Assembly: GCF_900000175.1 (NCBI RefSeq) | Contig: NZ_CWGJ01000011.1 | Location: 287,381 to 351,380 of the forward strand | Source of the DNA: Estrella lausannensis | GTDB taxonomy: Bacteria; Chlamydiota; Chlamydiia; Chlamydiales; Criblamydiaceae | Reading direction: 5' to 3' | Length of the DNA: 64,000 bases | In this document: in pieces, positions 51,447 through 60,491 of the stretch | How positions within the stretch are numbered: the first letter of the stretch is position 1 | Layout of the letters: each line of letters begins with the position of its first letter | Translations under genes and position numbers: made by a program | The notes under the pieces: model-generated | The model's database searches: none | Told to the model about the DNA's origin: nothing | The model's input: only the letters and a program-made list of their open reading frames with translations

Positions 51447-54400
51447 TAACGCATCTCCTTGAGGATATTCAAGAGTCCCTGCATGGGTATCTGGATCCAG
51501 TCCGGACGGTTTCGGATCTCGTAGCCAATCTCGTAGATAGCTTTGTTGAGAAGGAAGGCGTTCATCAGGATAGAAAGCTCCGTGGGATTATCCGGTACAA
51601 GCGGCGTTTTAGCTCCTTTGATGGCATTGAGGTAGCTTTGTGTAAATCTTTCCCTAAGCGCTAAAGAGAGCGCGTCCTTAGCGGAGGTGGCCGCTTCATT
51701 TTTGGTTTTACCACGGCTGATGATGAAGTGTGTCAGCGCATAGTCAAAAGACCTCACCATACCGGCGATATCCTGAATCACCGGACGCTTAAGCCTTCTC
51801 TCGCCGAGAGGCAGTGCAGGCTCCCCTTCAAAATCGATGATCAGGGCATCAGAGCCGGTGCATATAATCTGGCCAAGGTGTAAATCACCGTGGATGCGGA
51901 TTTTGTGTGCGGAAAAGCGTCTGGTCTCCAACCTTTTTAAAATGGTGAGGATGCTCTCTTCGCAGTGCAAAACCTTTCTGGCAAGTTCAGCCTCGTCGGG
52001 CTTGAGGGAGGAGATCCTTTCCTTCAACAGCTCCAGAGTTTTCTTCGTCTGCGTACGCATTGCCTGGTAGAGCGACTTTTGATACAGCATCGAGAAGGAC
52101 TCCGGCACCATCTCAGGACTCTCATTATCGGATGAGAAAGCCAGATGGAGCCCCGCTGTTCTCTCTCCGAGCAGATCAGCTAGCTTGAGGTAGTCTTTAA
52201 AGACCCTTTCCGCCTCTGCTTTGACAAGCGCCCTCTTCCTTTCAGGGCTGTCGCTCCTCTTGAGAATCTCTTGGGTTTTTTCCTCCAGCTCAGGAAATTT
52301 CGTTTCCATCTCTTGCAACGTAAAATCCCAGGCCGAGGTGCCTTTTTCGATGAATCGCTGCGCCAGTGCTATTTGCGACTTGGGGCTGGGACCGACTTTC
52401 CACTCGATTCCTCCTAAGTATTCCGGCACGTGTCCAAAACCGCTTTTTTCGGTCAGATGGCGCACCAGCTCAAAATCGGGGTTGGTTCCCTCTTCAATCC
52501 GTCTGTAAAGCTTCAGAATGACACTGTCGCCGTAATTGATGGATGTGTTGGACTGTTCCATGGTCATCAGAGACGACTCCACTTCCTTTCTATCGAGAAA
52601 GGTCTTCCTGAGCTTGGCGATGCTCTCAGAAAACACTTCGCCTGACTGGCTGACCATAGTCGATTTGCGGATCAATGCATCTAACAGCGATGTTCTGAAC
52701 TCTTTCTGATAGACGGCGTCAGCAAGGGCGCCGCGCTCGCCGGCAACCTCAATCTCTGCGATGATGGAGTTGGGAGCTTCCTTTTTTAATTGGGTCAGCT
52801 CGGATGCAGGGATGAAAGTGACCGGGAGCTGATAGTTTTCCTGCTGGTCATCCAGGAAAGAAACCCCCACATTCAAGATTTTGGCATTGCCGAATTTGAC
52901 TTCATCTTGTATCTGCACCTTCTTAATCGGTTTGCCCTTCGAGCGAAACCATCGTTGCTTGGAAAGAAACTGAGGCAGGCTCTCCTTTAGCATGAGAGTG
53001 CGGTTTTCCTTTTTTAACACCTCATCCCAGCTCGATTCCAATGAGAATTTATGTCCGATGGGTTCTTCATGGCTGCTTGTTCGCATTTTAGCAGGCTCCA
53101 GGGCAAGCCAGAAATATCCATAGCGTCCCAGAGTCAGTCCGTAGTCCGCAGCTGTGATGTTGGCAAAGTTGTTGTGGCTGAAAAGATCGACGGGAATCGA
53201 TCCCTTCCAGTCGGCAAGATCTATCTCGACGTATTGCGAGAACCTGGAGAGATTGACGACAACCAAGATAGCGTCCCCATCATATTCGCGGACAAAAGCC
53301 AGAACTTTCGGGTTTTTCGCGTCCACGAATTTCAAAGTGCCCGAACCGAAGGCTGGATGAGCCTGACGGATGGCTATAACCGTCTTAATCCAGGAAAGAA
53401 GCGAAGAGGGCGATTGTTCCTCATTTTCTACGTTAACATGTGCATGATGGTATTTGGGGTCGATGATCAGAGGGAGGTAGAGTTTTTGCGGATCGCCATC
53501 GGAGAAACCGGCATTGCGGTCGTTGTTCCACTGCATCGGTGTGCGCACACCGTTACGGTCGCCCAGGTAGTAATTGTCACCCATCCCAATCTCATCGCCA
53601 TAATAAATGACGGGAGATCCCGGGAGACAGAGCAGCAGCGTGAACATGAGTTCGATTTTCTGACGGTCATTTTCCATGAGAGGCGCCAGTCTTCTGCGAA
53701 TCCCTAAGTTGATGCGGGCTCGGGGATCTTTGGCATAGACGCGCCACATGTAATCCCGCTCTTCATCGGTCACCATCTCAAGGGTGAGCTCATCGTGGTT
53801 GCGCAAGAACATGGCCCATTGGCACACTGCGGGAGGCGTCGGTGTCTGGTCTAAAATGTCGATGATCGGAAAACGATCTTCCTTGTGTATGGCCATAAAC
53901 AGCCTTGGCATCACAGGGAAGTGAAACGCCATATGACACTCATCGCCCTCTCCAAAATAGAGGCATGCCTGTTCCGGCCACTGGTTGGCTTCTGCAAGCA
54001 GCATTTTGTTTTCGTACTTGGAGTCGATATAGCTTCTTAATTTCTTCAGAAAGGCGTGTGTCTCGGGCAGGTTTTCGCAGTCGGTTCCTTCGCGCTTGTA
54101 GAGGTAGGGAACAGCATCGAGGCGCAGGCCGTCGACGCCCATGCCGAGCCAGAAATCCACGATCTTGAAAATCTCTTGGTGCACTTCAGGATTGTCATAG
54201 TTCAAGTCCGGCTGATGGGAGTAAAACCGATGGAAGTAGTAGCTGTCGGCAACTGGGTCGAAGGCCCAGTTGGAAGTTTCGAAATCTTTGAAAATGATGC
54301 GGCAATCCAGGTACTTGTCTGGAGCTTCCGACCAGATATAAAAGTTGCGCCACTTCGAGCCCTTAGGTGATAGTCTTGCCCGTTTAAACCAGGCGTGCTG

Positions 54401-54724
54401 GTCAGAAGTGTGGTTTAAGACAAGCTCGGTGACGACGCGGATTCCCCGCTCTTTGGCCTCTTTAAGAAAAAGCTTAAAGTCTTTTAATGTGCCGTAATCA
54501 GGGTGGATGGCATGGTAGTCCGCGATGTCGTAGCCATCGTCCCTGAGAGGAGACGGATAGAAAGGCTGGAGCCAGATGGCGTTGCAGCCCAAATTTTGGA
54601 TGTGATCAAGTTTTTCTGTCAGTCCCCTGAAATCTCCGATGCCGTCGTGATTGGAGTCTCGGAAGCATTTCACATGGAGTTGGTAGAAGACAGCGTGTTT
54701 AAACCAGAGCGGATCTTGTTTCAT
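51446..54724 (-). CDS. treS: trehalose synthase fused to maltokinase
   Basis: The 1092-residue fusion has residues 1-550 as GH13_16 trehalose synthase, interconverting trehalose and maltose: opening W-F-K-H-A-V-F-Y-Q-L-H-V-K, D-G-L-R-L-D-A-V-P-Y-L, L-L-A-E-A-N-Q-W-P and F-L-R-N-H-D-E-L-T-L-E. Residues about 570-1092 are a maltokinase (Pep2/Mak): I-H-G-D-L-H-L-G-Q near 965 and I-D-F-E-G-E-P. Together they turn trehalose into maltose-1-phosphate, the donor for GlgE encoded 10 bp upstream in the same operon. TreS-Mak fusions occur in several bacteria and are a strong sign of the GlgE pathway. Confidence 0.95.
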   Translation of the reverse strand: MKQDPLWFKHAVFYQLHVKCFRDSNHDGIGDFRGLTEKLDHIQNLGCNAIWLQPFYPSPLRDDGYDIADYHAIHPDYGTLKDFKLFLKEAKERGIRVVTELVLNHTSDQHAWFKRARLSPKGSKWRNFYIWSEAPDKYLDCRIIFKDFETSNWAFDPVADSYYFHRFYSHQPDLNYDNPEVHQEIFKIVDFWLGMGVDGLRLDAVPYLYKREGTDCENLPETHAFLKKLRSYIDSKYENKMLLAEANQWPEQACLYFGEGDECHMAFHFPVMPRLFMAIHKEDRFPIIDILDQTPTPPAVCQWAMFLRNHDELTLEMVTDEERDYMWRVYAKDPRARINLGIRRRLAPLMENDRQKIELMFTLLLCLPGSPVIYYGDEIGMGDNYYLGDRNGVRTPMQWNNDRNAGFSDGDPQKLYLPLIIDPKYHHAHVNVENEEQSPSSLLSWIKTVIAIRQAHPAFGSGTLKFVDAKNPKVLAFVREYDGDAILVVVNLSRFSQYVEIDLADWKGSIPVDLFSHNNFANITAADYGLTLGRYGYFWLALEPAKMRTSSHEEPIGHKFSLESSWDEVLKKENRTLMLKESLPQFLSKQRWFRSKGKPIKKVQIQDEVKFGNAKILNVGVSFLDDQQENYQLPVTFIPASELTQLKKEAPNSIIAEIEVAGERGALADAVYQKEFRTSLLDALIRKSTMVSQSGEVFSESIAKLRKTFLDRKEVESSLMTMEQSNTSINYGDSVILKLYRRIEEGTNPDFELVRHLTEKSGFGHVPEYLGGIEWKVGPSPKSQIALAQRFIEKGTSAWDFTLQEMETKFPELEEKTQEILKRSDSPERKRALVKAEAERVFKDYLKLADLLGERTAGLHLAFSSDNESPEMVPESFSMLYQKSLYQAMRTQTKKTLELLKERISSLKPDEAELARKVLHCEESILTILKRLETRRFSAHKIRIHGDLHLGQIICTGSDALIIDFEGEPALPLGERRLKRPVIQDIAGMVRSFDYALTHFIISRGKTKNEAATSAKDALSLALRERFTQSYLNAIKGAKTPLVPDNPTELSILMNAFLLNKAIYEIGYEIRNRPDWIQIPMQGLLNILKEMR

Positions 54725-54734
54725 GATTTGTCCA

Positions 54735-56762
54735 TCATATAAAGTAATCGAAATTGTTTTCCCTCAGCATCTTCGGGCGAATCCGAAAGATGTGCGCCGG
54801 AACGAGGTGGGGGCTTAGCTGAATGTAGTTTCTCTCCCCTTCCCAGATATACCTCTCACCCGACAACAGATCATCGACCAGATAAGGCTCTTTCTCTTGG
54901 ATGCCAAGGTGCATGAGGGGCAGTGTTACATAGCCGGACTGTGTGTGATAGTGGTCTAAGTTGACCACGATAAGAAGAGACTCTCCTTGAGGCCCCTGTT
55001 TTCCGTAGGCGAGCAGATAGTCATTGTCTGTTGCGTAGAACTCAAGGTTGCCGGTCGCTTGCAAAGCAGGGTTTTCTTTGCGGATGCGGTTGACGATTTC
55101 AATGGTCTCCGAGATAGTGCCCTTCTTTTCAAAATCCCAGGGCTTGATCTCATATTTTTCCGAGTCTATGTAGTCTTCTTTGCCCGGTACGGCTTCCGAG
55201 AGCATCTGCTCAAACGCAGGCCCATAAATACCATAGGAAGAAGACAGTGTTGCGGCCAGGATGAGGCGCGTTAGAAATGCGGCCCTGCCACCCCATTGCA
55301 GCGATTCCGGAAGAATATCGGGCGTGTTGACAAAAAAATTCGGACGCAGGTAATTCCTCGCCTCCGTCTTTGTCAGCTCCGTCAGATACTCCGTCAGCTC
55401 CCACTTGGTGTTTCTCCATGTAAAGTAGGTATAGGACTGGTCAAAACCGATGCGCGCCAGATGATGCATGATTTTAGGGCGGGTGAAGGCTTCCGCCAAA
55501 AAGATAACACCGGAATCGACCTTGCGCACCTCGCCGATCACATACTCCCAGAGCGCAAACGGCTTTGTGTGGGGGTTATCGACGCGGAAAATGCGCACTC
55601 CCCTTTTCATCCAGAAAAGAAATATTCTCAAAATCTCCCTGAACAGGGTGTCTTTATTGTCTTCCGTAAAATGGAAGGGAATGATGTCTTCATATTTTTT
55701 GGGAGGGTTCTCCGCGTACTGGTATGTCCCATCGGGCCTCTTTAAAAACCACTCGGGATGCTCTTTGAGGTACGGATGATCCGGAGAGCATTGCAGGGCA
55801 ATGTCAAGGGCGATCTCAATTCCAAGGCTCTCAGCCTCTTTGACCAGCCTCTCGAAGTCCGCTAGAGTGCCGAGCTCTCTTTGGATAGCATCATGTCCCC
55901 CCTCATGGGAGCCGACGGCCCAGGGAGAGCCGGGATCATCCGGCAGAGCCGTGAGGGCATTGTTTTTCCCTTTGCGCTTCGTCTTCCCGATCGGATGAAT
56001 CGGCGGCAGGTATAGGACATCAAAACCCATGCGGGATATTCTCGGAAGCTTGGCGACGACATCATTGAATGTCCCGTGCCTCATTGTGCCCGAACAGGAT
56101 CTCGGAAAGAGTTCGTACCACGTTGAAAAAAGAGCTTTTTTCCTTGTGACGAACACTTCTTGCTCTTGCGAGCAAACCCCTTGCCGGGATTTTGGCCTTG
56201 CAAGTCGGCCGAGACGCGCGATCTCAGGATCGAAAGCAACAGCTTCCGCGCCTTTCTGTTCCCTTAACTTTTTGGCGATCTGGAGTAGCTTGACGCTTTC
56301 CTCCGGTGGCAGAAGATCGGCCACCTCCACTAGAAGAGCGGCTCCTATCTGAAGGTCGACAGTCAAATCCAGCCTGGCTTCTTGCTTTTTTCTCAGATCT
56401 TCCTGCCATAGGGCTGCAGGGTTCACCCACGCCTCGACAAAGAAACTGTACGTTCCGGGAGTGTCCGGAACAAAAACTGCCTTGAATCTGTCGTTGACCA
56501 GGGGGTGGAAGGGAATTCTCGTTGTCTTTCTTAAGCCCGGAGCCTTAACGATCAGATCCGCCTCCAGCTTAGTGTGCGGATCGGTGAAGATATCGGCTTC
56601 CACCTCGACTTGTTCGAGCAGCACCCTTTTGGCGGGACCAAAGGGTTCCGGTTTTGGAGAAATATTCTGAATAACGATAGAGTGCAAAGTATTGGTATAC
56701 ATGGATCCACTCGCCTTTACTTGGGTGAGTAGCTGGCGCTTTTCGGCAGCAGAAACACTCAT
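54735..56762 (-). CDS. glgE: alpha-1,4-glucan:maltose-1-phosphate maltosyltransferase
   Basis: The protein belongs to GH13_3 and transfers maltosyl units from maltose-1-phosphate to alpha-glucan. It shows the N-terminal E-V-E-A-D-I-F-T-D domain, Y-E-L-F-P-R-S, V-L-Y-L-P-P-I-H-P-I-G, N-P-P-K-K-Y-E-D-I, nucleophile F-R-V-D-N-P-H-T-K-P, L-A-E-A-F-T-R-P and the T-Y-F-T-W-R-N motif specific for GlgE. The frame extends to a TTG at 56780; I chose ATG 56762. A third option, ATG 56702, starts closest to the usual family start. It is the first gene of glgE-treS-glgB, in a strand with AT-rich promoter DNA upstream. Confidence 0.94.
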   Translation of the reverse strand: MSVSAAEKRQLLTQVKASGSMYTNTLHSIVIQNISPKPEPFGPAKRVLLEQVEVEADIFTDPHTKLEADLIVKAPGLRKTTRIPFHPLVNDRFKAVFVPDTPGTYSFFVEAWVNPAALWQEDLRKKQEARLDLTVDLQIGAALLVEVADLLPPEESVKLLQIAKKLREQKGAEAVAFDPEIARLGRLARPKSRQGVCSQEQEVFVTRKKALFSTWYELFPRSCSGTMRHGTFNDVVAKLPRISRMGFDVLYLPPIHPIGKTKRKGKNNALTALPDDPGSPWAVGSHEGGHDAIQRELGTLADFERLVKEAESLGIEIALDIALQCSPDHPYLKEHPEWFLKRPDGTYQYAENPPKKYEDIIPFHFTEDNKDTLFREILRIFLFWMKRGVRIFRVDNPHTKPFALWEYVIGEVRKVDSGVIFLAEAFTRPKIMHHLARIGFDQSYTYFTWRNTKWELTEYLTELTKTEARNYLRPNFFVNTPDILPESLQWGGRAAFLTRLILAATLSSSYGIYGPAFEQMLSEAVPGKEDYIDSEKYEIKPWDFEKKGTISETIEIVNRIRKENPALQATGNLEFYATDNDYLLAYGKQGPQGESLLIVVNLDHYHTQSGYVTLPLMHLGIQEKEPYLVDDLLSGERYIWEGERNYIQLSPHLVPAHIFRIRPKMLRENNFDYFI

Positions 56763-56842
56763 GAAAGAAACCGGTCGCAAACGTTAATTTAATATTGAAA
56801 TTTAACACTATACGAACGTTTTTTTAAAAAGAAGAGTTTTTC

Positions 56843-57619
56843 TCACGCACTCCCGATCCGTCCGAGCAGCCGGGCGAGCTTCTCGGGATTGTCTGAAATG
56901 ATGCCATCGACTCCCCAGTACAGAAGCTCATGCATTCGTCGTTCTGCATTGACGACCCATGGAATGACTTTGAACTTCATCTCCTTGAACTTGGGCAAAC
57001 TCTCTTCTGTGACTAAGGCGTGATGAGGGCAGAGTCTCGCATCGATTTTTTTCAATTTATCAAAGAGCCACTGATCGGGCATCTCCCCCTTGAAGTTATA
57101 GCCGAGGCGGAGGTTGTTGTTATCGTGAAGATATTGGAGGATATCGAGTTCAAAAGAGGTCGCCATGACAAAATGATCCAGGTCGAAACGTGCCACCAGA
57201 TCGATCACGCGGCTGCAAAGCTGGTGTTTGTGATAGAGGAGGTGGTGCTTTGAGGTCTTAATTTCTACATCGTAATAGACGGAATTGCCGAATCTTTCGA
57301 ACAGCTTCTCTAAGGTGAGCACCGATCCGCTGCGTAAATGACGCGCCTTTTTATCCATCAGGTTAATGGTTTTAAGCACATCCCAGCTCATCTCCGACAC
57401 ATGCAGACGATGGCCGCCCAACCTCAATAGCGTCGGGTCGTGCAATATCACCACCACCTCATCCTTTGTCATGCGCACGTCGAGCTCCAGCATGGTAGCT
57501 CCGGCTTCGATCGCTTTTTCAAAAGAAATCAGGGTGTTCTCGGCATAGTGTGCTTTAAAACCGCGGTGCGCCACGACCTGAAAGGGAATTTTCGACTTCT
57601 CTGCGTGCTTTGTCGGCAT
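56843..57619 (-). CDS. glycerophosphodiester phosphodiesterase
   Basis: The 258-residue GDPD-family enzyme releases glycerol-3-phosphate from deacylated phospholipids. It has the V-A-H-R-G motif, P/A-E-N-T-L-I-S-F, L-E-L-D-V-R-M-T-K-D with the metal-binding Glu-Asp pair, H-D-P-T-L and a late W-V-V-N-A and D-G-I-I-S-D-N-P. There is no signal peptide, so it is a cytoplasmic UgpQ-like type. The ATG at 57619 has GGAG seven bases upstream; the frame continues to a TTG two codons before it. GlpD next door could use its product. Confidence 0.92.
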   Translation of the reverse strand: MPTKHAEKSKIPFQVVAHRGFKAHYAENTLISFEKAIEAGATMLELDVRMTKDEVVVILHDPTLLRLGGHRLHVSEMSWDVLKTINLMDKKARHLRSGSVLTLEKLFERFGNSVYYDVEIKTSKHHLLYHKHQLCSRVIDLVARFDLDHFVMATSFELDILQYLHDNNNLRLGYNFKGEMPDQWLFDKLKKIDARLCPHHALVTEESLPKFKEMKFKVIPWVVNAERRMHELLYWGVDGIISDNPEKLARLLGRIGSA

Positions 57620-57726
57620 TTTCAAGCTCCTTAATTACAGACTATTAGAATCCTGATTCTAAAAAAACAAATTACAGTCGCCGAATAGAGACTTACAATC
57701 TTTCAATCGAAGGCCCCCTGCCAAAC

Positions 57727-59220
57727 TTAGAGATGCTTTCCTATTAGCTGATCGATCCTCAAAAAGCACTCTGGACTGCAAAGACCGAAGTAACCATACG
57801 GAGTCCTTCTTTCCATCCAGTCGGAAGCCGTGAAGACCTCTTCGCTTTCGACCGCATACAAAAGCTCACCGACAAGCGCAGGGTGATGCGGACAGATTGG
57901 CACTCGATTGTCCTTGCAGCTTAATATGACCTTCAAAGGGAGCGCAAAACGGCTTCCCCACCTCGATTTTAACGCTTGCACGAGGCCGAGGTGAAAGCCC
58001 GATGCAATAGCTTCCGCCATCTCCACCTCAGCCAGCATGGCCATGCGGCTTAATTCGACCGGCCGCTCATAAGTTATGCAGGAGACAAAGGGACGGCCTT
58101 GGAAATGAGAGCGATAGAGGGCATCGACTACCTTCTCGGCAATGCGGCGAAAGGTTGTGTATTTTCCTCCGATAACAGTGACAAGTCCGTTTTTAGAGGA
58201 GATCATCTTCAGGCTGCGAGTGGAGGTGTAGCTGTCTTTTCCTTGTTCTAAAATCAGAGGGCGGACACCGGCAAAGGAACTCGCGATATCTTCTTCGGTA
58301 AGAGGATTGTTTTCAAGGTAGTGGTTGACAGATGAGAGCAGGTAGCGAATATCCTCTCTTTCAACCAACACTTCCTCCCCGGCCCTAAGTTCGGTATCTG
58401 TCGTGCCAAGAAGCGTTTTCCCTTCCCAGGGAAGAAGAAAAAAAACTCTGCCATCGATCGGGGATGTCATGATGACCGCGTCATCGGCGATTCGCTTTTT
58501 TAAAACGAGATGAACCCCTTTGGATCGTCTGACAACGCGTTCTTGCTCGTGATTTAACGAACGCACCTCATCAGCGCTGCTGCCTGCGGCTACAACCACT
58601 GCTGTCGCTGTAGCGGTTGCCTTCAGACCGCGTTTTTGACTCTCGAAGCACACTCCGGCGACTTTGCCGTTGCGATACAGAAAGTCGGTGACGAGGGTGT
58701 AGTTTAGAAGAGCGGCTCCAGCTTCTTTTGCTCCCAGCAACGTTTCAATCAGAATCCGACTGTCTTTCATGGCTCCGTCGAAATAGTGGAAACACTGCCT
58801 CAGCCCCTTCTTTTTCAAGAAAGGATAGAGATTGTTACTTTCTTCCGGAGTGAGTGGTTTGGAGCGGGGCATTATCGATCCCCAAGAGAGCAGATCATAA
58901 ACCTTCAAACCAAGGTTGATCATCCAACTTTTTTTGTCGGAGTCGGCATAGACGGGAAGGACAAAACGGAGCGGTTTTGCCAAAAACGGATCGGTTATCA
59001 AGAGAGCGTTTCGCTCTCTCATTGATTCCCTGACCAGCTTAAGCTCAAGCGTTTCTAAGTAGCGGAGTCCTCCGTGCAGCAGCTTAGATGTTTTGGTGCT
59101 GGCGCCCGATCCAAAGTCTTGCTTTTCGATCAAAAGAACGGAGAGGCCGCGGAGAGCCGCATCTTTGGCGATGGCGCATCCGACAATTCCCCCTCCGATG
59201 ACGATCAGGTCATAGTGCAT
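57727..59220 (-). CDS. glpD: aerobic glycerol-3-phosphate dehydrogenase
   Basis: The 497-residue FAD enzyme oxidises glycerol-3-phosphate to dihydroxyacetone phosphate and feeds electrons to quinones. The FAD motif I-V-I-G-G-G-I-V-G-C is at residues 6-15, followed by G-S-G-A-S-T-K-T-S-K-L-L-H-G-G-L-R-Y and, later, L-L-G-T-T-D-T and T-V-I-G-G-K-Y-T-T-F-R. It starts 5 bp after the tdk stop, and the phosphodiesterase gene follows 107 bp further on, so the three minus-strand genes may form one unit. Confidence 0.93.
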   Translation of the reverse strand: MHYDLIVIGGGIVGCAIAKDAALRGLSVLLIEKQDFGSGASTKTSKLLHGGLRYLETLELKLVRESMRERNALLITDPFLAKPLRFVLPVYADSDKKSWMINLGLKVYDLLSWGSIMPRSKPLTPEESNNLYPFLKKKGLRQCFHYFDGAMKDSRILIETLLGAKEAGAALLNYTLVTDFLYRNGKVAGVCFESQKRGLKATATATAVVVAAGSSADEVRSLNHEQERVVRRSKGVHLVLKKRIADDAVIMTSPIDGRVFFLLPWEGKTLLGTTDTELRAGEEVLVEREDIRYLLSSVNHYLENNPLTEEDIASSFAGVRPLILEQGKDSYTSTRSLKMISSKNGLVTVIGGKYTTFRRIAEKVVDALYRSHFQGRPFVSCITYERPVELSRMAMLAEVEMAEAIASGFHLGLVQALKSRWGSRFALPLKVILSCKDNRVPICPHHPALVGELLYAVESEEVFTASDWMERRTPYGYFGLCSPECFLRIDQLIGKHL

Positions 59221-59225
59221 GCGCC

Positions 59226-59861
59226 CTAATCTTCTCTCTTCCCGCTGAGTGTAAGCTGGTTGCCGATATCGAGATAATCTTTCTTATCGATGGCATAGCA
59301 GCCGCGGCACCTCGCTTCATAGCACTCGGCACCCCCTACCATGATTGTAGGATCGTCATACCTTGCAGGCTTGTCGTTGATAAGGCGTTGGGTGAAGTTA
59401 GCCTCATCGCCGCAGACCACACAGATGGCGCGGCTTTTGACCACTTCGTCGGCAAGAGCCATGAGAGTGGGAACTATCCCGAAGGGCTCACCTCTAAAAT
59501 CCATGTCCAGACCGGCTACGATAACCCTTTTGCCGTGCTCTACGAGCAGCTGTAAAACCTGCACTGCCTGATCGGGGAAAAATTGGATCTCATCGATTCC
59601 GATCACATCGACTGCCGGATCGATCAGCTTGACGAGCGTCTTGAGTCCCTCTTCACATGAGCCCAGGGGAAAGGCCTCTCGTAGTCCACCGTCATGGCTG
59701 ACGATGCAGGAGTAGGATTTTCTGTTGTCGATCTCATGCTTGATGGTGATCACTTTCTTTTTGGCATATTCTGCCCTGCGCAATCGGTACATAAGCTCTT
59801 CTGTTTTCCCTGAAAACATAGAGCCGGTGATCACTTCGAGTCTTCCCTTGCGTGCTGTCAT
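59226..59861 (-). CDS. tdk: thymidine kinase
   Basis: The 211-residue type II thymidine kinase phosphorylates thymidine for salvage. It has the P-loop G-S-M-F-S-G-K-T-E-E-L (about 12-22), lid-region D-N-R-K-S-Y, I-G-I-D-E-I-Q-F-F Walker B and the zinc cysteines C-V-V-C near 145 and C-x-x-R-C-R-G-C near 185. Length is typical. It is the first of the tdk-glpD pair. Confidence 0.95.
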   Translation of the reverse strand: MTARKGRLEVITGSMFSGKTEELMYRLRRAEYAKKKVITIKHEIDNRKSYSCIVSHDGGLREAFPLGSCEEGLKTLVKLIDPAVDVIGIDEIQFFPDQAVQVLQLLVEHGKRVIVAGLDMDFRGEPFGIVPTLMALADEVVKSRAICVVCGDEANFTQRLINDKPARYDDPTIMVGGAECYEARCRGCYAIDKKDYLDIGNQLTLSGKRED

Positions 59862-60198
59862 GCTTATCTTCCCTGTTATTATTCAGTCTTGGCGCCCATG
59901 TGATAGCTGAAAGGGATTCTCAAAGTCAAACGGATTGCTCCTGGAGAATAAGCGCTTTGAAGCTCAACCTCTTTCGCCTGCCCTTTCTCTAAATTAATTA
60001 ACAAGCTGAACTTAAGTGATTTGAATCACTCCGTGAATGCAACACCTTATCCGTTAGCTTTCCTTGGAAGTGAGCTAATGCTTACGTATCCGGAAAGTCT
60101 CTGCCGATCCGGGAACCTTTCGGTCTAATTGACATTTTTTTAAAGAACACGGATCGTGACTCAAAGATTTTTCAACAGAAAACAAATGGAGAGTTGCT
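59862..60198. other. 337-bp gene-free stretch between divergent genes
   Basis: It contains the promoters of tdk (-) and the small membrane protein gene (+). An inverted repeat AAGTGATT/AATCACT is visible at about 60017-60031. No ORF, tRNA or known riboswitch fold recognised. Confidence 0.5.
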
Positions 60199-60453
60199 AT
60201 GACCTTTGATGATTTATCCTGGCTGTTGGTTGCCGTCTCGCTTTTGGGCAACGTCTATGTGATCAAGAAAAATGTGATCGGCCAGTGGCTTTGGGCGTTT
60301 GGCAACCTGGGCTGGATCTTCTTCGATGTCTATAAAGAGGCCTACTCTCAAGCCTTTCTCTTTGCCGTATACCTCGGCATGTGCATCTGGGGAATTATTG
60401 CCTGGACTAAAGAAGCCCGCGAAAAAAACGCCGCTGCCAAAACCACCCCTTAA
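60199..60453 (+). CDS. half-size PnuC-like small membrane protein
   Basis: The 84-residue protein has three hydrophobic helices (about 7-25, 28-45, 50-70). Its pattern, S-L-L-G-N-V-Y-V-I-K-K-N, G-Q-W-L-W-A-F-G-N-L-G-W and A-F-L-F-A-V-Y-L-G-M-C-I-W-G, recalls one half of a PnuC-type vitamin-precursor transporter. A full PnuC has about 220 residues, so this would need to oligomerise, as SemiSWEET proteins do. The assignment is by pattern only. The ATG has a GGAGAG site. Confidence 0.6.
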   Translation: MTFDDLSWLLVAVSLLGNVYVIKKNVIGQWLWAFGNLGWIFFDVYKEAYSQAFLFAVYLGMCIWGIIAWTKEAREKNAAAKTTP

Positions 60454-60463
60454 TGTGAATTTC

Positions 60464-60491
60464 GGGAAGAGCCGCCTGCTCTGCTCTTCCC
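60464..60491. terminator. hairpin between convergent pnuC-like and terC genes
   Basis: GGGAAGAG pairs with CTCTTCCC across a 12-nt loop, between the stop codons of two convergent genes. T-runs are weak on the plus side. Confidence 0.55.

Noticed and set aside
53051-53707. 218-residue plus-strand ORF
   Set aside because: Antisense to treS; no ribosome-binding site or family match.
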